Source: Nectonema munidae
Taxonomy: Eukaryota; Nematomorpha; Nectonematoida; Nectonematidae
Direction of reading: 5' to 3'
Assembly: GCA_030549495.1 (NCBI GenBank)
Contig: JAUIRK010000855.1
Location: 2,227,501 to 2,291,500 of the forward strand
Length of the DNA: 64,000 nucleotides
The first letter of the stretch is position 1; the number at the start of each line of letters is the position of its first letter. The notes below the pieces were generated by a model. That model was not told the origin of the DNA, made no database searches, and worked only from the letters and a program-made list of their open reading frames with translations. Of the stretch, positions 48,601-59,914 are shown one piece after another. The position numbers were made by a program, and so were the translations under genes.

Positions 48601-51600
48601 CTTATCTTGAGTTCAAAAATGAAGAAGATGCAAAGGCTGCTATCAAGAAAATCAAAAATACTGAAGTTCGTGAATTTAAGCCCTCCATTGTCGATCTATC
48701 TTCCATTCCTCCCGTAGATTCTACTCCAAGAGGTACTTTTTTATTACAACTTTATATTTTGTTATAAGTAAGGCGATTTAAAAATTTGACTTAAATATTA
48801 TACAAATGTTTACAAATTTTGATTTAAAGAAAGCTTGGCCCTAAAGTTTTAATTCTTCCAAATATTTTTGATAGAACTTATTAGCTCTTCATTTTTTTAT
48901 AAGGATTAATTAATGAAAACGGAAATCCGTTGTTAAGTGTGTCAAGGCCGGAACATCTGGGACCATGTGTTTAGGTAAGTTGAAAATATGATAAATGAGT
49001 AAATGAATTTTTCAAAGTATGTACTAGAAATAAATTTGAAGTTTCAATTAAATAGTAAAAAAATTGTTATATACCTTTTTACTAAAAAGTCTAAAGCAGT
49101 TTGAGAATTAATTTGTTTTTTGGTGCCATTGTTCTTAACAAGAATTCACCTTAGTTTCTTTTTAGAACATTATTACTAAATGGGTTGGAAAGGAAACGAG
49201 AGCATTCATTTAGTGGATAAATAAAGACATCCATGTTACAATATTTGTATAATAAATTTGACTGATTTTATTTCAAAAAGTAATATAAACTTAAAAAAAT
49301 AATTATTTTTGTCTAAATCTTGGTATAAAACGATCAACATTTATCATTCAAATAAAAAGATGGCGTGGAGAGAATAAATATTTATGGTAAAAAGGAAAAA
49401 ACTTATTGAAATAAAGACACATTATTTTTGTCTCCATGATAAATTTATTTTTTAGTTTTTATTCACTTTTGATGGTCTTAACTTGACTTTTGTGTATTTG
49501 GGCCTAAAGAAGGATCCATTCCATTCGCTAACCCTACAAACATTCTTTATATTTATTTTTGTAGAAAATGCAAAGTTTTCTCTGCACATCAAAGGCTTTA
49601 CTCAATTTAAAACAACAAAAGAACAATTAAAGTCACTGCACTCAAAAATTAAAGATGTCATATTCAATACTTCAAATCCGTATTTCCAATTTAAAAATTT
49701 CCATTATACGTATTTAAAATCAAGAAATTTAGCTTCTAACTTTTTAGTTTTTAGATTTAAAAATTTGTAGTAGTATTTTTTGTTTTTAAACTCGATAAAT
49801 TGTATCATAATATACCTGTATAAAAATGTGTTTGACTTATTCAGTGAACGGGCACTCAATCCCAAATTTTCTTTGAAATCTTTGGCGGCTTATAATACAC
49901 CTATATTAGAGTTATGACTTTTTTTGTGATGACCCTGTGTTATTTTTTAATGAACTTTTACATATAAAAGCTAAATATGATGTTAAAATTAAAATATTTT
50001 ACAAAAAGTTGCCCCAGGAAATTGAATCAGAAAATATATTATAAATGTAGTTTTATTTTTTGTTGTTCTGGGGAAGATTTTTTTATTAAAAATATTTTTT
50101 TGTGTTTTTGAGCAAAAAAATAAAGTTATTCACCTAAAAAAAGATCAGGTTTTATTTTTTTTTCGAAATTTTTTTCAAAGTAATTACTCTAACCTACATA
50201 CAGTGGGGGATTCAAATATTTTAACAACAGGTTCTCTCACTAGCACCATGCCATATTGACCTAATAAAGATCAAAGATTATATGTAATATACACAATTTA
50301 TATTTCTTCTATTTCATAAAAATCGTTTACCGGCACTTTTTTCTATTTTTTTTCTGAACAGAAGATAAATGCCTAAATTTTGTACCTTCGAGAAGATGGT
50401 TAGTAGTGCCAGTGATTCTGAAATTGAGACTTCATTTCTTTTTAAGAATTCTGCAATGGAATTGAATTTTCCTATCTGGTTTTCCAAATGCAGAGAGATT
50501 TTATCATTTTTGCGTTCTACTCCTTTATGATATTTTTTGTAATTAATTTATTATGTTTACTTTTTTAAGGTGGGCAATTTTAACTTTCGAAAATGAAGAA
50601 AATAGTAAGAAAGTCTTTTTGGATCTTCAAGAGACCGCTGTTTTGAATGGCAAAAAAATAATAGTATCCAAATTTGTTCCCAAAAATAAGGATTTCGGAA
50701 GCAAAAAATACAGTAAAATTTGCATTTTTCCTTTACCTTCCTTTTTTATACGATTTATTTTAGCTAAAAGTTGCTTACATGTTTCTGGATTTGGCAAAAC
50801 AACAAAATTAGAGCACTTAAAAAGTGTTTTTCCAGATACCTCGATATTAACATTTCCTCCAACAAAAAAGAGTATGTCTGAAAACGATTATGTTATGGGG
50901 TAAAGATATTACAGAATTTATTTTAGATGTTGCGTATACTTTAATACGCTCTAATCATAAAAATATGAATCCGTGTATAAATTCGTTCTTTCACGTGGTT
51001 TTAATATCAGTGGTCTGGCAACACCCACCACACACTAAAATACATCAAATATTGTATATATAAGATACAAGGTATACTCTAGGACAGCGTTTCTCAACCT
51101 TTTTACCTTCGCGGAACCCCTGGAATATGATAAATCTTTCAAGGAATCCTACGCAAAAATATTTTCGTAACACAGTAAAAAATGTAATTTGATTAAAGAC
51201 AAAAAAGAATTCTCAATTAATCTAATGAAAAATAGGCCTTAAAAGTTTGCTTAAATTTTGTTATTCTTAAAATATAAAACGTAAACTTCGGTGAAAAAAA
51301 ATATATAATTAATACTAATTTGAGAAAACTTCTCTATCATATTTATTAGTAGTGCTAGATAAGATTCTTACTACCTTAAAGTTTTCATTAAAGGCATCTA
51401 AACTTAGACGTAAAAAATACCTTACTATTTCTCACGGAATCCTCAGGGAGTTTTTGCGTAACATCGGTGGAGGGAAATTCAATTAAAAAACTTTCATTTT
51501 TTAAATAAAAGATTAATTAAACATGGTTTTGAAATGATACTGACTAATAAAGTAAACAAATATTTAATCAAACTAGCTAAGAACCAACTATTATCAAACG

Positions 51601-54600
51601 AAACATGTAAATTATTCCAATTATGAATTGTTTATAAATCTGATTTCATTTATAATAGTAACAATAGTAAATAATTTGTAATAGTTTAGAGAGTCAAGTA
51701 ACAGCTCTTTATAACAAAGTACATCAACTTATCTCAGTTTATCTCGTGGAACCCTTAGCGACACTAGAGTTTGCCGAACCCCGGTTGAGAAAGACTGCTC
51801 TAGGAAACCAACTTCAAATGATTATTTTTTGTTAAAGATATGGTAGAGAGAGATATATATATATATCCAAACATCCACTACCAAATTGTGGACAGTATAT
51901 CAATGTTTATTAATTGTTTATATACAGAAAAACTATCATTCATCATTAGAAAGTTCTATTAATAGAACCAGTGCCTGGCCCCTCACCCACATGCCAATGT
52001 AGCGCCAAGTGCAAACGTTTTCAAAGCTCATCATTAAAGAATAATCTTACGAAATGAATGACAGGTTTAAAATGTGTTGTACTATGATGATGATGATAAA
52101 TTATATTAATGACATCTTTAAAATTCATTTCCATTAGAGTTGATAGATTTGAAAGTTTTTTTCATTTGTAACAATTGAGGTTTATCCTATGTATATATTT
52201 TCCGCCCCAAAGAAGTGTCTGTCGTCCAGGGCATATGCCCCCTCTCGTATGTGAGGGTGCTGAATAGAAGTAATAAAAAAATTGACCTGCCAATATTTTA
52301 AATGCAGAGTTGGCTTCAAAAGTAGTAAAGATGAATTAACATTGCATTTTGAATAGTCAACGGGTAAAGAGATGCCAGAGTGGGAATTCATAGTTTTATA
52401 AATTCTAACATACTTAGAGATCATACACACAGGACGTCCCTACCAGGGAGAGAGAACTAATTCTGTGCTTTTTCAAATTCAAATTGGCAACAAGCAAATC
52501 CAAATTTCATTAAAGAAGTTTATCAATTTTGTTTGTTGCACCAAACAAATTTGTTATCAAAGAAAGTTTTTGTTTCACATCATTTTTAATTATGCTTCTT
52601 GTAATTAGACTTGTAAAAATCTTCTTTTGAACCGCGTTTCAATTAGTTGCAGCAGGAATTATACCTATGGCATCTTTTTTTGTGATATATTTTCATCCAT
52701 AAAGCCAATTGGCATATCTAAATATTGAAAGTTCAAAAGTGTTTCTGCAAAAAATTTCTTTTTCATTTATTTTCAAGGTTATTATCTACTATTAGTTGAA
52801 ATCGAACATCTTTGAGAGTAAAAAGCATAGTATCTTAATGTAGCTTGATACATTCTTCGGTTGCTTTTTTTTATAATTTTGAAATAAATTTTCTTTTAGT
52901 GTGCATCAGAGTATTTTCTTCAATCAACTGGACAAAATGTTCTTTGTGTCAGGCTATAATTTTTGAATATCACTATCCCCTCATCTGTCATCTTTATTAT
53001 AACATCTAAGCAATCTAAAAGCTTTTTTTTTATTAATATCATTTTTATTGAAAAACTTAAATTTGCAAAATTAAATGACAAGTTTTTGAAAACAAAATGC
53101 AAGAAAATATTGTATGTGCACAAAAAATAAGTTTTCCAGGAGGTGTATTTGAAGGGGTGGTGGCGGGAGAGGTATTGACTTTGTTGATAAATAAAGGAAG
53201 TGATTGTCAAGGCGATGTGCTGGGCTTTTATACTGCTATTGTATTTTGGTCTGATTGTCTTGACGGGAAGTCGGCTGGATTTGCATCTGTTGGGATGTAG
53301 AAAATGTTTTTGCATCTTTGTAGGTATTGAGCTATGTTCACATTTTCTACTTGTTCCAAGGATGTTGTGTAGTCTTACCGATGCTGATCCACCCTTCTTC
53401 CAGGAGTTTATGGCTACCTGACTGTCTGATAGGATGAGCGTATCTTCTCTTGCTACTGAATTTGCAATAGTTATTGCCAGTAATTCAGCTAGGTCAATGT
53501 CGATTCCATTGATAAACGGTATTTTGAAATTACAGTTCTTTGCGGTTATACCAATTGCGAGCGGTGTTGCATCTACGTAAATCTTTGCGTTAGCTGGAAC
53601 TATGTTTATGAAGCTTCTTTTCTTCTTCACATCCTTCCATAGATGTAGTAGGGTCTTTAATGGGATGGGAATTCCATTCTTGATGTTGTACAGGGGTCTA
53701 GTCCTTCTTGTGAGGTTACAGATTGTAGCTAAGTAGTAGTTTAGGTAACCAATTGCTGATTCCATTACTTTGACAGGTGGGTATAGATGATCATTAAATG
53801 CTGCGAGTATGTAAATCGCTTGGTAGCATTTTACCATAGTTTCCTCTGTGAATCCAAGGGTTCCTTCTTTTAAGTCCAGTACAACTCCAAGATAAGTAAT
53901 TTCATTAGACGGGATGAAGCACGATTTCTTTACATTAATTAGTATGTTACATTCTTTTTCTAAGTAGTCCTTGAATTTGTTACTAATGTTACATGCGCCT
54001 TCGAAGTTGGTGAATAGAAGCAGGATGTCATCAACATAGACTTTGTGTAGGAAATCTACATTACTATGTCGATTTTTGAACGTTCTTAGCAGAGTTTTGA
54101 GTACGAATTGCAGCACGCCTGGCGCAAAGTTTGCGCCCATAGGTAAACGGTTGAAAGTGAATAATTCGTTAAATACCTTGAATCCAAAAAATTTTTGGTA
54201 AGTCTTGTGGATGCTGATACCGTAAATACACCGTATGTACTTCTTTGGAATAAACATCAATGAGGATGGCGCTTCAACTTGCAGAGCTTCGTTGTGAAAT
54301 AGTTCAGAAGAAAAGGAGAAATTCTGAATGAAGCGTGTTTCCTTGTTTCTTTTTGGTATTACGAAGACTGGAGAAACAATTTTAACACTTTTTACTCTTT
54401 TGATGACATTGAAATGTGTAAGAGGTGGAAGTACTTTGCTTTTTATAAAAACTTTGATAGGAAAGTGCGGCTGAATGAACTTGGAAAATTTGCTTGCCTT
54501 TGTATTGATTTTTATACGGGGCTTGTATCCATATTTTAGTATATTCTTTGCCTTGATGTTTAGTAAATCTTTTGGTGCTTTCCATAGGGAGCTGGATCCA

Positions 54601-57168
54601 ATGTACTTAAGCTTATTAACATCAATTGGATGTATTTTGTCATGTCCCTTACTTGAGTCCATAACCGGGTTGAAGACCTTAGGAGAACCCTCGTATTCTT
54701 CATCCGGTTCCTCAGAGTGAGAAGACATAATATCAGCTTCTTCTTGAATATTGTTCTCTTCTGGTGAGAGAACTTGATTAAAAACCTCCCTCCACTCCTT
54801 GGGGTCTATGGCATCTTTCCTATCCAAGTAAGTGAGTGTAGTAAGCAGCTTTGCTCCAATTAGGGGAGTGTCAGGATGGTTCTTGATGAAAGTAACGAAG
54901 TCTTTAATCGTTGTCTTCCCATCCATAGGCGCAGGCGCTAATGATGATAACATATTTTCTGTGGCCGCCACCGGCTCTACAGGATTAGCTCTGAACGTGA
55001 CCAGTTCTCGGCTAACAGGTAATGTGTCCGTAAGAGGGACAGGAAATTCTGCAAGTTCGTTTTCTAGTAGTTCTAGAAAGGAGGTTGTAAAAAATTTTGC
55101 AGTTGAGTCTTCCAACGTAGGTTGTACAACCTCTGACGGCGGTGCCATGGCTCCGGCCTCATCAGTGAGATCAGCTACCAGAGCATGATATACACTCTAT
55201 AGATCACTAGCTGTCTCAACGTTGGAAGGAGCATCCGAAGGGGATGCAGGTGGAGCCAAATCAGCCATGAGACTGACCTCGGTAACTAAGGGTGGCTCAT
55301 GTTCCTTAGTAGCGAGAAAGAAAAGCTTACTCCTTTCTCCTCGGCGCTGTCTTTCTCTGCGCCGGCTTCTGCTGTCGAAATCTATAATTAGATGCTGGAG
55401 GATCAGTAGGAGCAGGAATATCAAGCTCTGCAAATGAGGATAAGTTCATTTGTTTACTAGCTTGTTCCCATGAACATTGCGTGGCTAGGCACGCTGTTGA
55501 TGCCAACTTACTGACCTCTTTGACGTCCAGGGGAGAGAGGTCAGGTAAATTTCGTTGTAAGATTGAGAATAACGAGACAATCATGGAGTCTTTTGCATTA
55601 CGCATTTGAGGCGGCAAGGACAGGTTGAATGCGTCTATCCTTCTAGAGGCTAGCTCCATTGGAGAGTACCTCTGTGAAGAAGGAATAGCCATGACTTCTT
55701 CTTTTATCTCCAAAGGTATCGGGGCAGGAGTAACGGGCTCGCTAGGCCCCGCAACAGCCCTAGACTTAACAGTGGATTTGTTAAAAGCCTTCACTAACGT
55801 ATCTATTTCACGGGAGATCCCATTCAAGGTGGCTGGAATCCACCATCTCAGTCCAATCGGACTGTGAGATAAAGGCACTATCAGGACGTTCAGGATGTTG
55901 TGCCATCGTGTAAGATATAGCTTTATGATAATAGAACGAGGTGTAGGAACAAAGGTCGAGAGGTATTGACTTTGTTGATAAATAAAGGAAGTGATTGTCA
56001 AGGCGATGTGCTGGGCTTTTATACTGCTATTGTATTGTGTTTCACTCACACCTACTTGTTTAGCTAAATCTCACCATCACATTCATATACGGCTTGAATT
56101 TGTTTTTTTCTCATTAGCATCCTAAATTCAAAAAAAGTTAATAACTTAAAAAATACAAACAACTTTTTAGAAATGTACTATTGATGCTATTTTAGGGATA
56201 TTTTATATTAATGATAAAAAAGTTTCAAAAAACAGACTAGTTGAAAATACTGGATTTGTTAAAACCTTTAAATTAAACATGAAAGATATTTCTATATAAA
56301 GTTGTTTGGTGTTGGAATTTACTTAGTGCCAATCTGAACTTGAAAAGGTCTATAGATGCTCTCCATTGAAAAATAACTCTAAATATATAATGTATATACC
56401 ATTTGTTTTGCTAAATATAGACACGTCTTCGTTAAATTCAAAACTCCCGAAGCTGCTCTCGACGCCTTTCGAAATACTCATGGACTAAAGGTTGCGGGTG
56501 GAAAGATCACTGTAGTCTACGCCTATGAAAAAGAATCGAGTGGTAAGATGTTGTTTTGCTTAATCTTGAACTACTAAGTCCAGTATTTGAGATTAAATTG
56601 TTCTCCTAGCAAATAAGATGCTAGCTTGTTCAAACTTTACTGAAGAAAAATTTTAGTTGTTGGCCCTTTGAGAACAAGTTTCACTTCGGCGTACCAATAA
56701 ATTTTGCTGGAAGAAAACGAAATGATTATAATTGAAATTATGGTTCTTTGGGTTAAAAGAAAAAAATGAAATAAGTAATGTAGGTGCTGTATTAAAATAC
56801 TCTCCCGAAGATTTAATATGTACACTTTCATAATGGAACAATAGATACTTATTGTTTTTTTTATTTCATATGGAACAATAGTTGTAAATAACTTCTATGA
56901 TTTTTTTTTAGCTGTTGCCTCGAAAACGAAATCTAAAAATAAAGACAAGAAAGAAAATAAGAAACGTGGAGTGAATAAAGAACAGGAAGGAAAGAAAAAA
57001 AAGAAAATTGTGGAAGAGCAAGATGAAGAAGATGAAGATTCCGAAAGTGGAAATGATGAAGAGGATGATGATGATGATGACGACGAAGATGTTGAACATA
57101 GTGATGATGATGGTGACGAAGAAGATGATGATGACGAAGAAGATGATGATGAGGAGGAAGAAGATTAG
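39653..57168 (+). CDS. Nucleolin-like RNA-binding protein (three RRMs)
   Basis: Thirteen exons join in frame to 590 residues: 39,653-39,928, 43,307-43,483, 45,444-45,567, 45,703-45,750, 45,921-45,998, 47,245-47,289, 47,353-47,467, 48,596-48,732, 49,565-49,679, 50,570-50,712, 50,764-50,899, 56,421-56,542, 56,912-57,168. Residues 1-92 are basic with RGG motifs. Residues 93-190 are an acidic Asp/Glu tract, and 194-234 a Lys-rich NLS-like part. Three RRMs follow (about 250-330, 334-412, 420-500) with RNP2 LFVKFH, LHIKGF and LHVSGF and RNP1 FAYLEF, WAILTF and HVFVKF. Then come a Lys-rich linker and an acidic tail. Acidic tract plus tandem RRMs indicate a nucleolin-type nucleolar protein acting in ribosome biogenesis. 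Vertebrate nucleolin has four RRMs and RGG repeats at the C terminus, so the order differs. An acceptor at 39,650 implies an upstream non-coding exon. AATAAA at 57,257 marks the end. Confidence 0.88.
40836..42140 (-). mobile_element. hAT element in nucleolin-like intron 1
   Basis: The ends AGGGCGAACAAAAAATGAC and inverse AGGGCGAATAAAGTC enclose 1,305 bp. Flanks TTATGATT (40,828-40,835) and ATATGATT (42,141-42,148) are a probable 8-bp target duplication with one mismatch. The interior keeps only a C-terminal transposase remnant on the - strand. A sequence rich in GGAGCC/GGCTCC motifs at about 40,950-41,280 may be a nested insertion, since its right edge reads CAGGGTTGCGATGGC in inverse. Confidence 0.75.
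41438..41982 (-). pseudogene. hAT transposase C-terminal remnant
   Basis: The two - strand frames (41,800-41,982 and 41,438-41,653) contain DGPSWLNAASYYCDHLPKIK and then ATTCRVERSFSMLKKLLAKD, the dimerisation signature of hAT transposases. They are separated by a frame break near 41,800. The N-terminal zinc finger and catalytic core are missing. Confidence 0.75.
44916..45054 (-). repeat. tRNA-derived SINE, copy C
   Basis: Inverse of copies A and B with intact B box, in nucleolin-like intron 2 and opposite to the gene. The 3' end reads CCCCATAGTACCTTTA on the - strand, which defines the family's terminal sequence. Confidence 0.8.
46077..46192. mobile_element. 116-bp MITE with AGGG ends
   Basis: AGGGGTCATTCACAAGTGAT and the inverse of the right end AGGGACGATGCACACTTGAC share about 17 of 25 positions. 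A poly-G run occupies the centre. This tip style is common among invertebrate MITEs. Superfamily not assigned. Confidence 0.6.
46512..46588 (+). other. 77-nt stem-loop in nucleolin-like intron
   Basis: Arms 46,512-46,539 and 46,561-46,588 form a 28-bp stem with 24 Watson-Crick pairs, three G-U pairs on the + strand and one mismatch. The loop is 21 nt. The innermost part GATATCGTCTGATT pairs perfectly. The size suits a pre-miRNA or a foldback MITE. The loop begins TTAACCCG, so it overlaps the TTAA-type MITE described next. Confidence 0.6.
46542..46671. mobile_element. Possible 130-bp TTAA MITE
   Basis: TTAA (46,538-46,541) then CCCGTTTAACGACCA, and at the right GGCCGTTAACCAGTTAACGCG then TTAA (46,672-46,675). 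The inverted ends match only with a gap. The competing stem-loop crosses its left boundary, so the limits are uncertain. Confidence 0.4.
46728..46749. repeat. 22-bp perfect palindrome
   Basis: AATACCACCA, two bases, TGGTGGTATT. Lies 140 bases past the stem-loop in the same intron. Function unknown. Confidence 0.6.
47926..48000 (-). repeat. tRNA-derived SINE, copy D (head only)
   Basis: Contains the A-box and B-box part of the family and stops right after ATCAAGC, where the body should begin. Confidence 0.75.
48298..48366 (+). repeat. tRNA-derived SINE, copy E (tail only)
   Basis: Contains only the family body from TTCAATACAAGCGGCACAAT to GCAGTACCTTTACCTT. It is opposite in orientation to copy D, 300 bp away. 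Confidence 0.7.
51085..51797. mobile_element. 713-bp hAT MITE with perfect 8-bp target duplication
   Basis: Starts CAGCGTTTCTCAACC and ends with the inverse of CAGTCTTTCTCAACC. It is flanked by CTCTAGGA on both sides (51,077-51,084 and 51,798-51,805). No transposase is present, so it is non-autonomous. Subterminal GCGGAACCCC and CGAACCCCGG also face each other. Lies in the 5.5-kb nucleolin-like intron. Confidence 0.9.
53167..53245 (-). repeat. Terminal direct repeat (3' copy) of the virus-like element
   Basis: 79 bp, apparently identical to 55,958-56,036. Much shorter than a usual LTR. Confidence 0.85.
55958..56036 (-). repeat. Terminal direct repeat (5' copy) of the virus-like element
   Basis: 79 bp, apparently identical to 53,167-53,245, in the same orientation. 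Confidence 0.85.
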
Positions 57169-57256
57169 CCTTTTATTTTGTGTCATGTCTGTATTTACTC
57201 ACTCTATGACTCCAAAATGTTACTCTTTTTATCTTTTTAAGTAGTTATACATTTTA

Positions 57257-57262
57257 AATAAA
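57257..57262 (+). promoter_or_regulatory. Polyadenylation signal of the nucleolin-like gene
   Basis: AATAAA 89 bases after the stop codon. Confidence 0.7.
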
Positions 57263-58989
57263 ATATAGGTTGTAATTGTGATTGATTTTTTTCATCTTCT
57301 AATGGCCAATGATTGAAGGAGAAAGAACTACTGTTTTCCTAAAATGAGTGCAAGGAATGCTAACTGTAATTTCGCCATTATTACATTAAGAATTATGCTT
57401 GATTTGTCGCTACAGAGAGAACAAAAGTTTCCTAGATTGTCTTCATTCTTATTATTGAGACTAATTTTAAAACAAAAACCACTCTAAGCACAAACATAGC
57501 ATCCACTGCTTATAACCAATCTTAACAGTTTGTCTCATAAATTCTTTTATAAAGCTTCTTCCGTAGTATCTGACTATTTGCTAATTTATTGACAATCTTT
57601 TGAAGACTTGATTCAGAGCATCAACCTAACTTTAAATACTCTTCCTTCTTTGCAATCTTCAGAATTAAGTTTCAAGATCAAAACATGCCTTTCACTCGGT
57701 AATCTGTGATAAGAATTCCAAGAAAATTTCTCAAACAGTTTGTTGGCAATGTAGTATGCATATTTTTTTTTGTTGAATAAATAACATATTTTTTACATTT
57801 TTATCCATAATTGAAAAAGATGGTTCAGTTTTTTTCCAAGAAAGATTTGATATATTCTTTTCTTTTGTTTGTATTGATCTTTTTTCATTAGTATAGCGAT
57901 GTAGTTCAACACTTCTCGGAACAGCTTGCAAAATAAAGACTGGATCTGTTTTCATCAACAAAATTTTCTTTGTCAGCTAGTTTATTACTTGAGGAAATTC
58001 AATCATAATAAAATTTTCATCACTATGAAGTTTTGCAGAGACAATTGCTTCTAAAAATCTTTAGTCGCAATTCATAAAGTACGCACACAATTAGGAGGAG
58101 GTTTTGATTGGCATTACGTAGGTACGCAGTGCTACGTAACTATCACGCTATTCACCATTTGTTACCAAGTGTGGCAAACAACACCACCTAATCTATTCCG
58201 CCTTCCTGTTATATACAATTTCACCGAATGGAGGCAATTAGCCAAAACCATATTTTGAAAACAGAACGCTTGAGAGCCTCGAACGTGAGTGTATAGATGA
58301 AAAATGATTGGATTGGTTTGTTGATGCAAGACTGAAATCAAATAAATGATACCATAAACTTATGTAATGAAAGCGCATATAGATGTGGAGAATTGGATAG
58401 AATTTCGAAGAAATCACTGTGGTTGATGTTCTATAACTTCGCCACTTCTGTCGTTAATTGCGTTGAATGTGATTAAAATAAGGATTTTGGCACGGTGAAG
58501 ATGAGACTGATTGATCAGATGAAGGATAACAGAAGTTGAGTTTAATATCATTTTCCTGTTTGCTGAAGCAAGAAGAGAACTTGAAACACACTACTTATGT
58601 TTTGTCATTTCTTTTCAAAAAAATGTGAAAAATTTATTTTAAAAAGCACATTTTTTATTTCAACTTTTTTTGGATACATCAAATAAATAGTTATATCCAG
58701 TTTTTACTCTATAAGAATAATTGAGAAGTAAATTTCTCATCTATGTTCTTACCTCATTGAAACATGGAGACCAGAAGCATGTTTAATTTTCTGGTCTATA
58801 ACGATGTTAACATTTAGCTTCAAAATAATAACTAGATTTAAAATATACACTTCTACTCCATTTTCAGTGTTTTTTCTATCTTGTTTGCATCGATCATAAT
58901 TTCTGCATAAGCTCTTCTGAAAGAAACTTCCAACAATTTAATGGGGATAACATAAATATAAAAGTTAAGGGATAACGTTTAAAGCTAAA
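57263..58989. other. Intergenic
   Basis: No gene recognised. A 76-codon - strand frame at 57,731-57,961 has no domain I can name. Around 58,100-58,330 the sequence is GC-richer with TACGTA palindromes, possibly promoter-like or repeat-derived. Confidence 0.35.
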
Positions 58990-59420
58990 AATGGGTCTTA
59001 TAAAGGCCCCGAGAATAATAGCATAATGATTATACCCAAGAGGATATTACGCCATCCTTTGTTCGTGATATTGACCCTGAGAAAATGTCAGTATTTTAGA
59101 ATATGTTTGATGTATTTCACTGAAAATGTTTAACCATTACATGTATATAATGTATTCTCACAATTTACTACTGTTTTCATCAAATTTGTTTAAAGCCCAG
59201 GTTTCAATTGCATACAATACAGGTTTAATTACACATGGCTTATAAATTCTTCTTTTTAACTTTTGTGGTATATCCAAAAGTAGCTTTCAAGATTCCACAC
59301 AGGTCATTGAATTTGATCCAAGCGCTGCATATTCTTCAACGTATTGTAATTTTACAAGTTCCATCCTCTTCAACAGCATCTCCAAGGTACAAAAATTTTC
59401 ACAATTGCAAAACTGTTATT
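58990..59420 (-). mobile_element. RTE-type LINE relic
   Basis: On the - strand the C-terminal RT blocks of RTE-clade LINEs can be followed. They are YLGDAVEEDGTCKI (~59,385), WIKFNDLCGILKA (~59,310) and, in another frame, KRRIYKPCVIKPVLYAIETW (~59,220). Frame changes and stops show it is dead. Confidence 0.7.
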
Positions 59421-59914
59421 TTCGAATTCAATAATGTTCAACTTATGCATTTGAAACCCTTTCCTGAATCTATTTTCAAGAAATATTTTCTCAGAATATT
59501 ACTGCATCCCTTACCGCATGGCCATTTTCAACAAATTTTATCCTTACAAGCAGTGTTAACATTTCTATTTTAGTTTTGAACACTGTTAATATCTCTATTA
59601 ATATGTCTGGGACAATACGGCCTCGAACAACATTAATAAATAAATTTATATACCGAATTGTATCATGGCGGAATTGTCTTGAGGTCTTGAGCTTCCGTCA
59701 ATTACATTTGTAAATCAAGAAAGACGAGAAAAGATTGGTAGTATAGAGAAGAAAGATTTATTCAAGAAAAAATGCATAAAAAAATAACAAATTATAAAGT
59801 GTAATAAAAAAAAAACCTTTCCGATGGTGCAGATTGGCTCAGACACTTATGTAATAAACAATTATATCAAAATTCGGATTTTTCAAAAGGCCTGATGGAA
59901 TATGGAATATGAAA

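Larger units (their letters stand above)
53167..56036 (-). mobile_element. Compact reverse-transcribing virus-like element (Gag-like + RT-RNase H), fossil
   Basis: A 2.87-kb element bounded by 79-bp direct repeats that look identical. It lies opposite to the nucleolin-like gene, inside its largest intron. Parts in order on the - strand: a Gag/capsid-like region (about 55,330-55,950) with a short Arg/Lys/Gln-rich C-terminal tail, a Pro/Ser/acidic linker, a reverse transcriptase (LPMGANFAPGVLQFVL, then YVDD near 54,030) and an RNase H (DATP, AELL and SDS motifs, about 53,590-53,430). No protease, integrase or tyrosine recombinase is visible. It is broken, with about one to three breaks. The identical repeats suggest a young copy. 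Size, gene order and RNase H wording suggest kinship with hepadnavirus-related arthropod retroelements. DIRS-like or reduced LTR elements are alternatives. Confidence 0.75.

Noticed and set aside
48904-48974. Possible exon ending in TTTAG|GTAAGT within a nucleolin-like intron
   Set aside because: The donor is excellent, but the only frame in the required phase ends in a stop at the junction. The flanking exons join cleanly without it.
55222-55437. Open + strand frames across the virus-like element
   Set aside because: They are complements of the element's own coding regions.
56908-57185. 92-codon Ile/Phe-rich frame antisense to the nucleolin-like acidic tail
   Set aside because: It is the complement of GAT/GAA repeats. 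The + strand frame has splice, domain and polyA support.
59235-59573. 112-codon + strand frame
   Set aside because: It is antisense to the RTE LINE relic.
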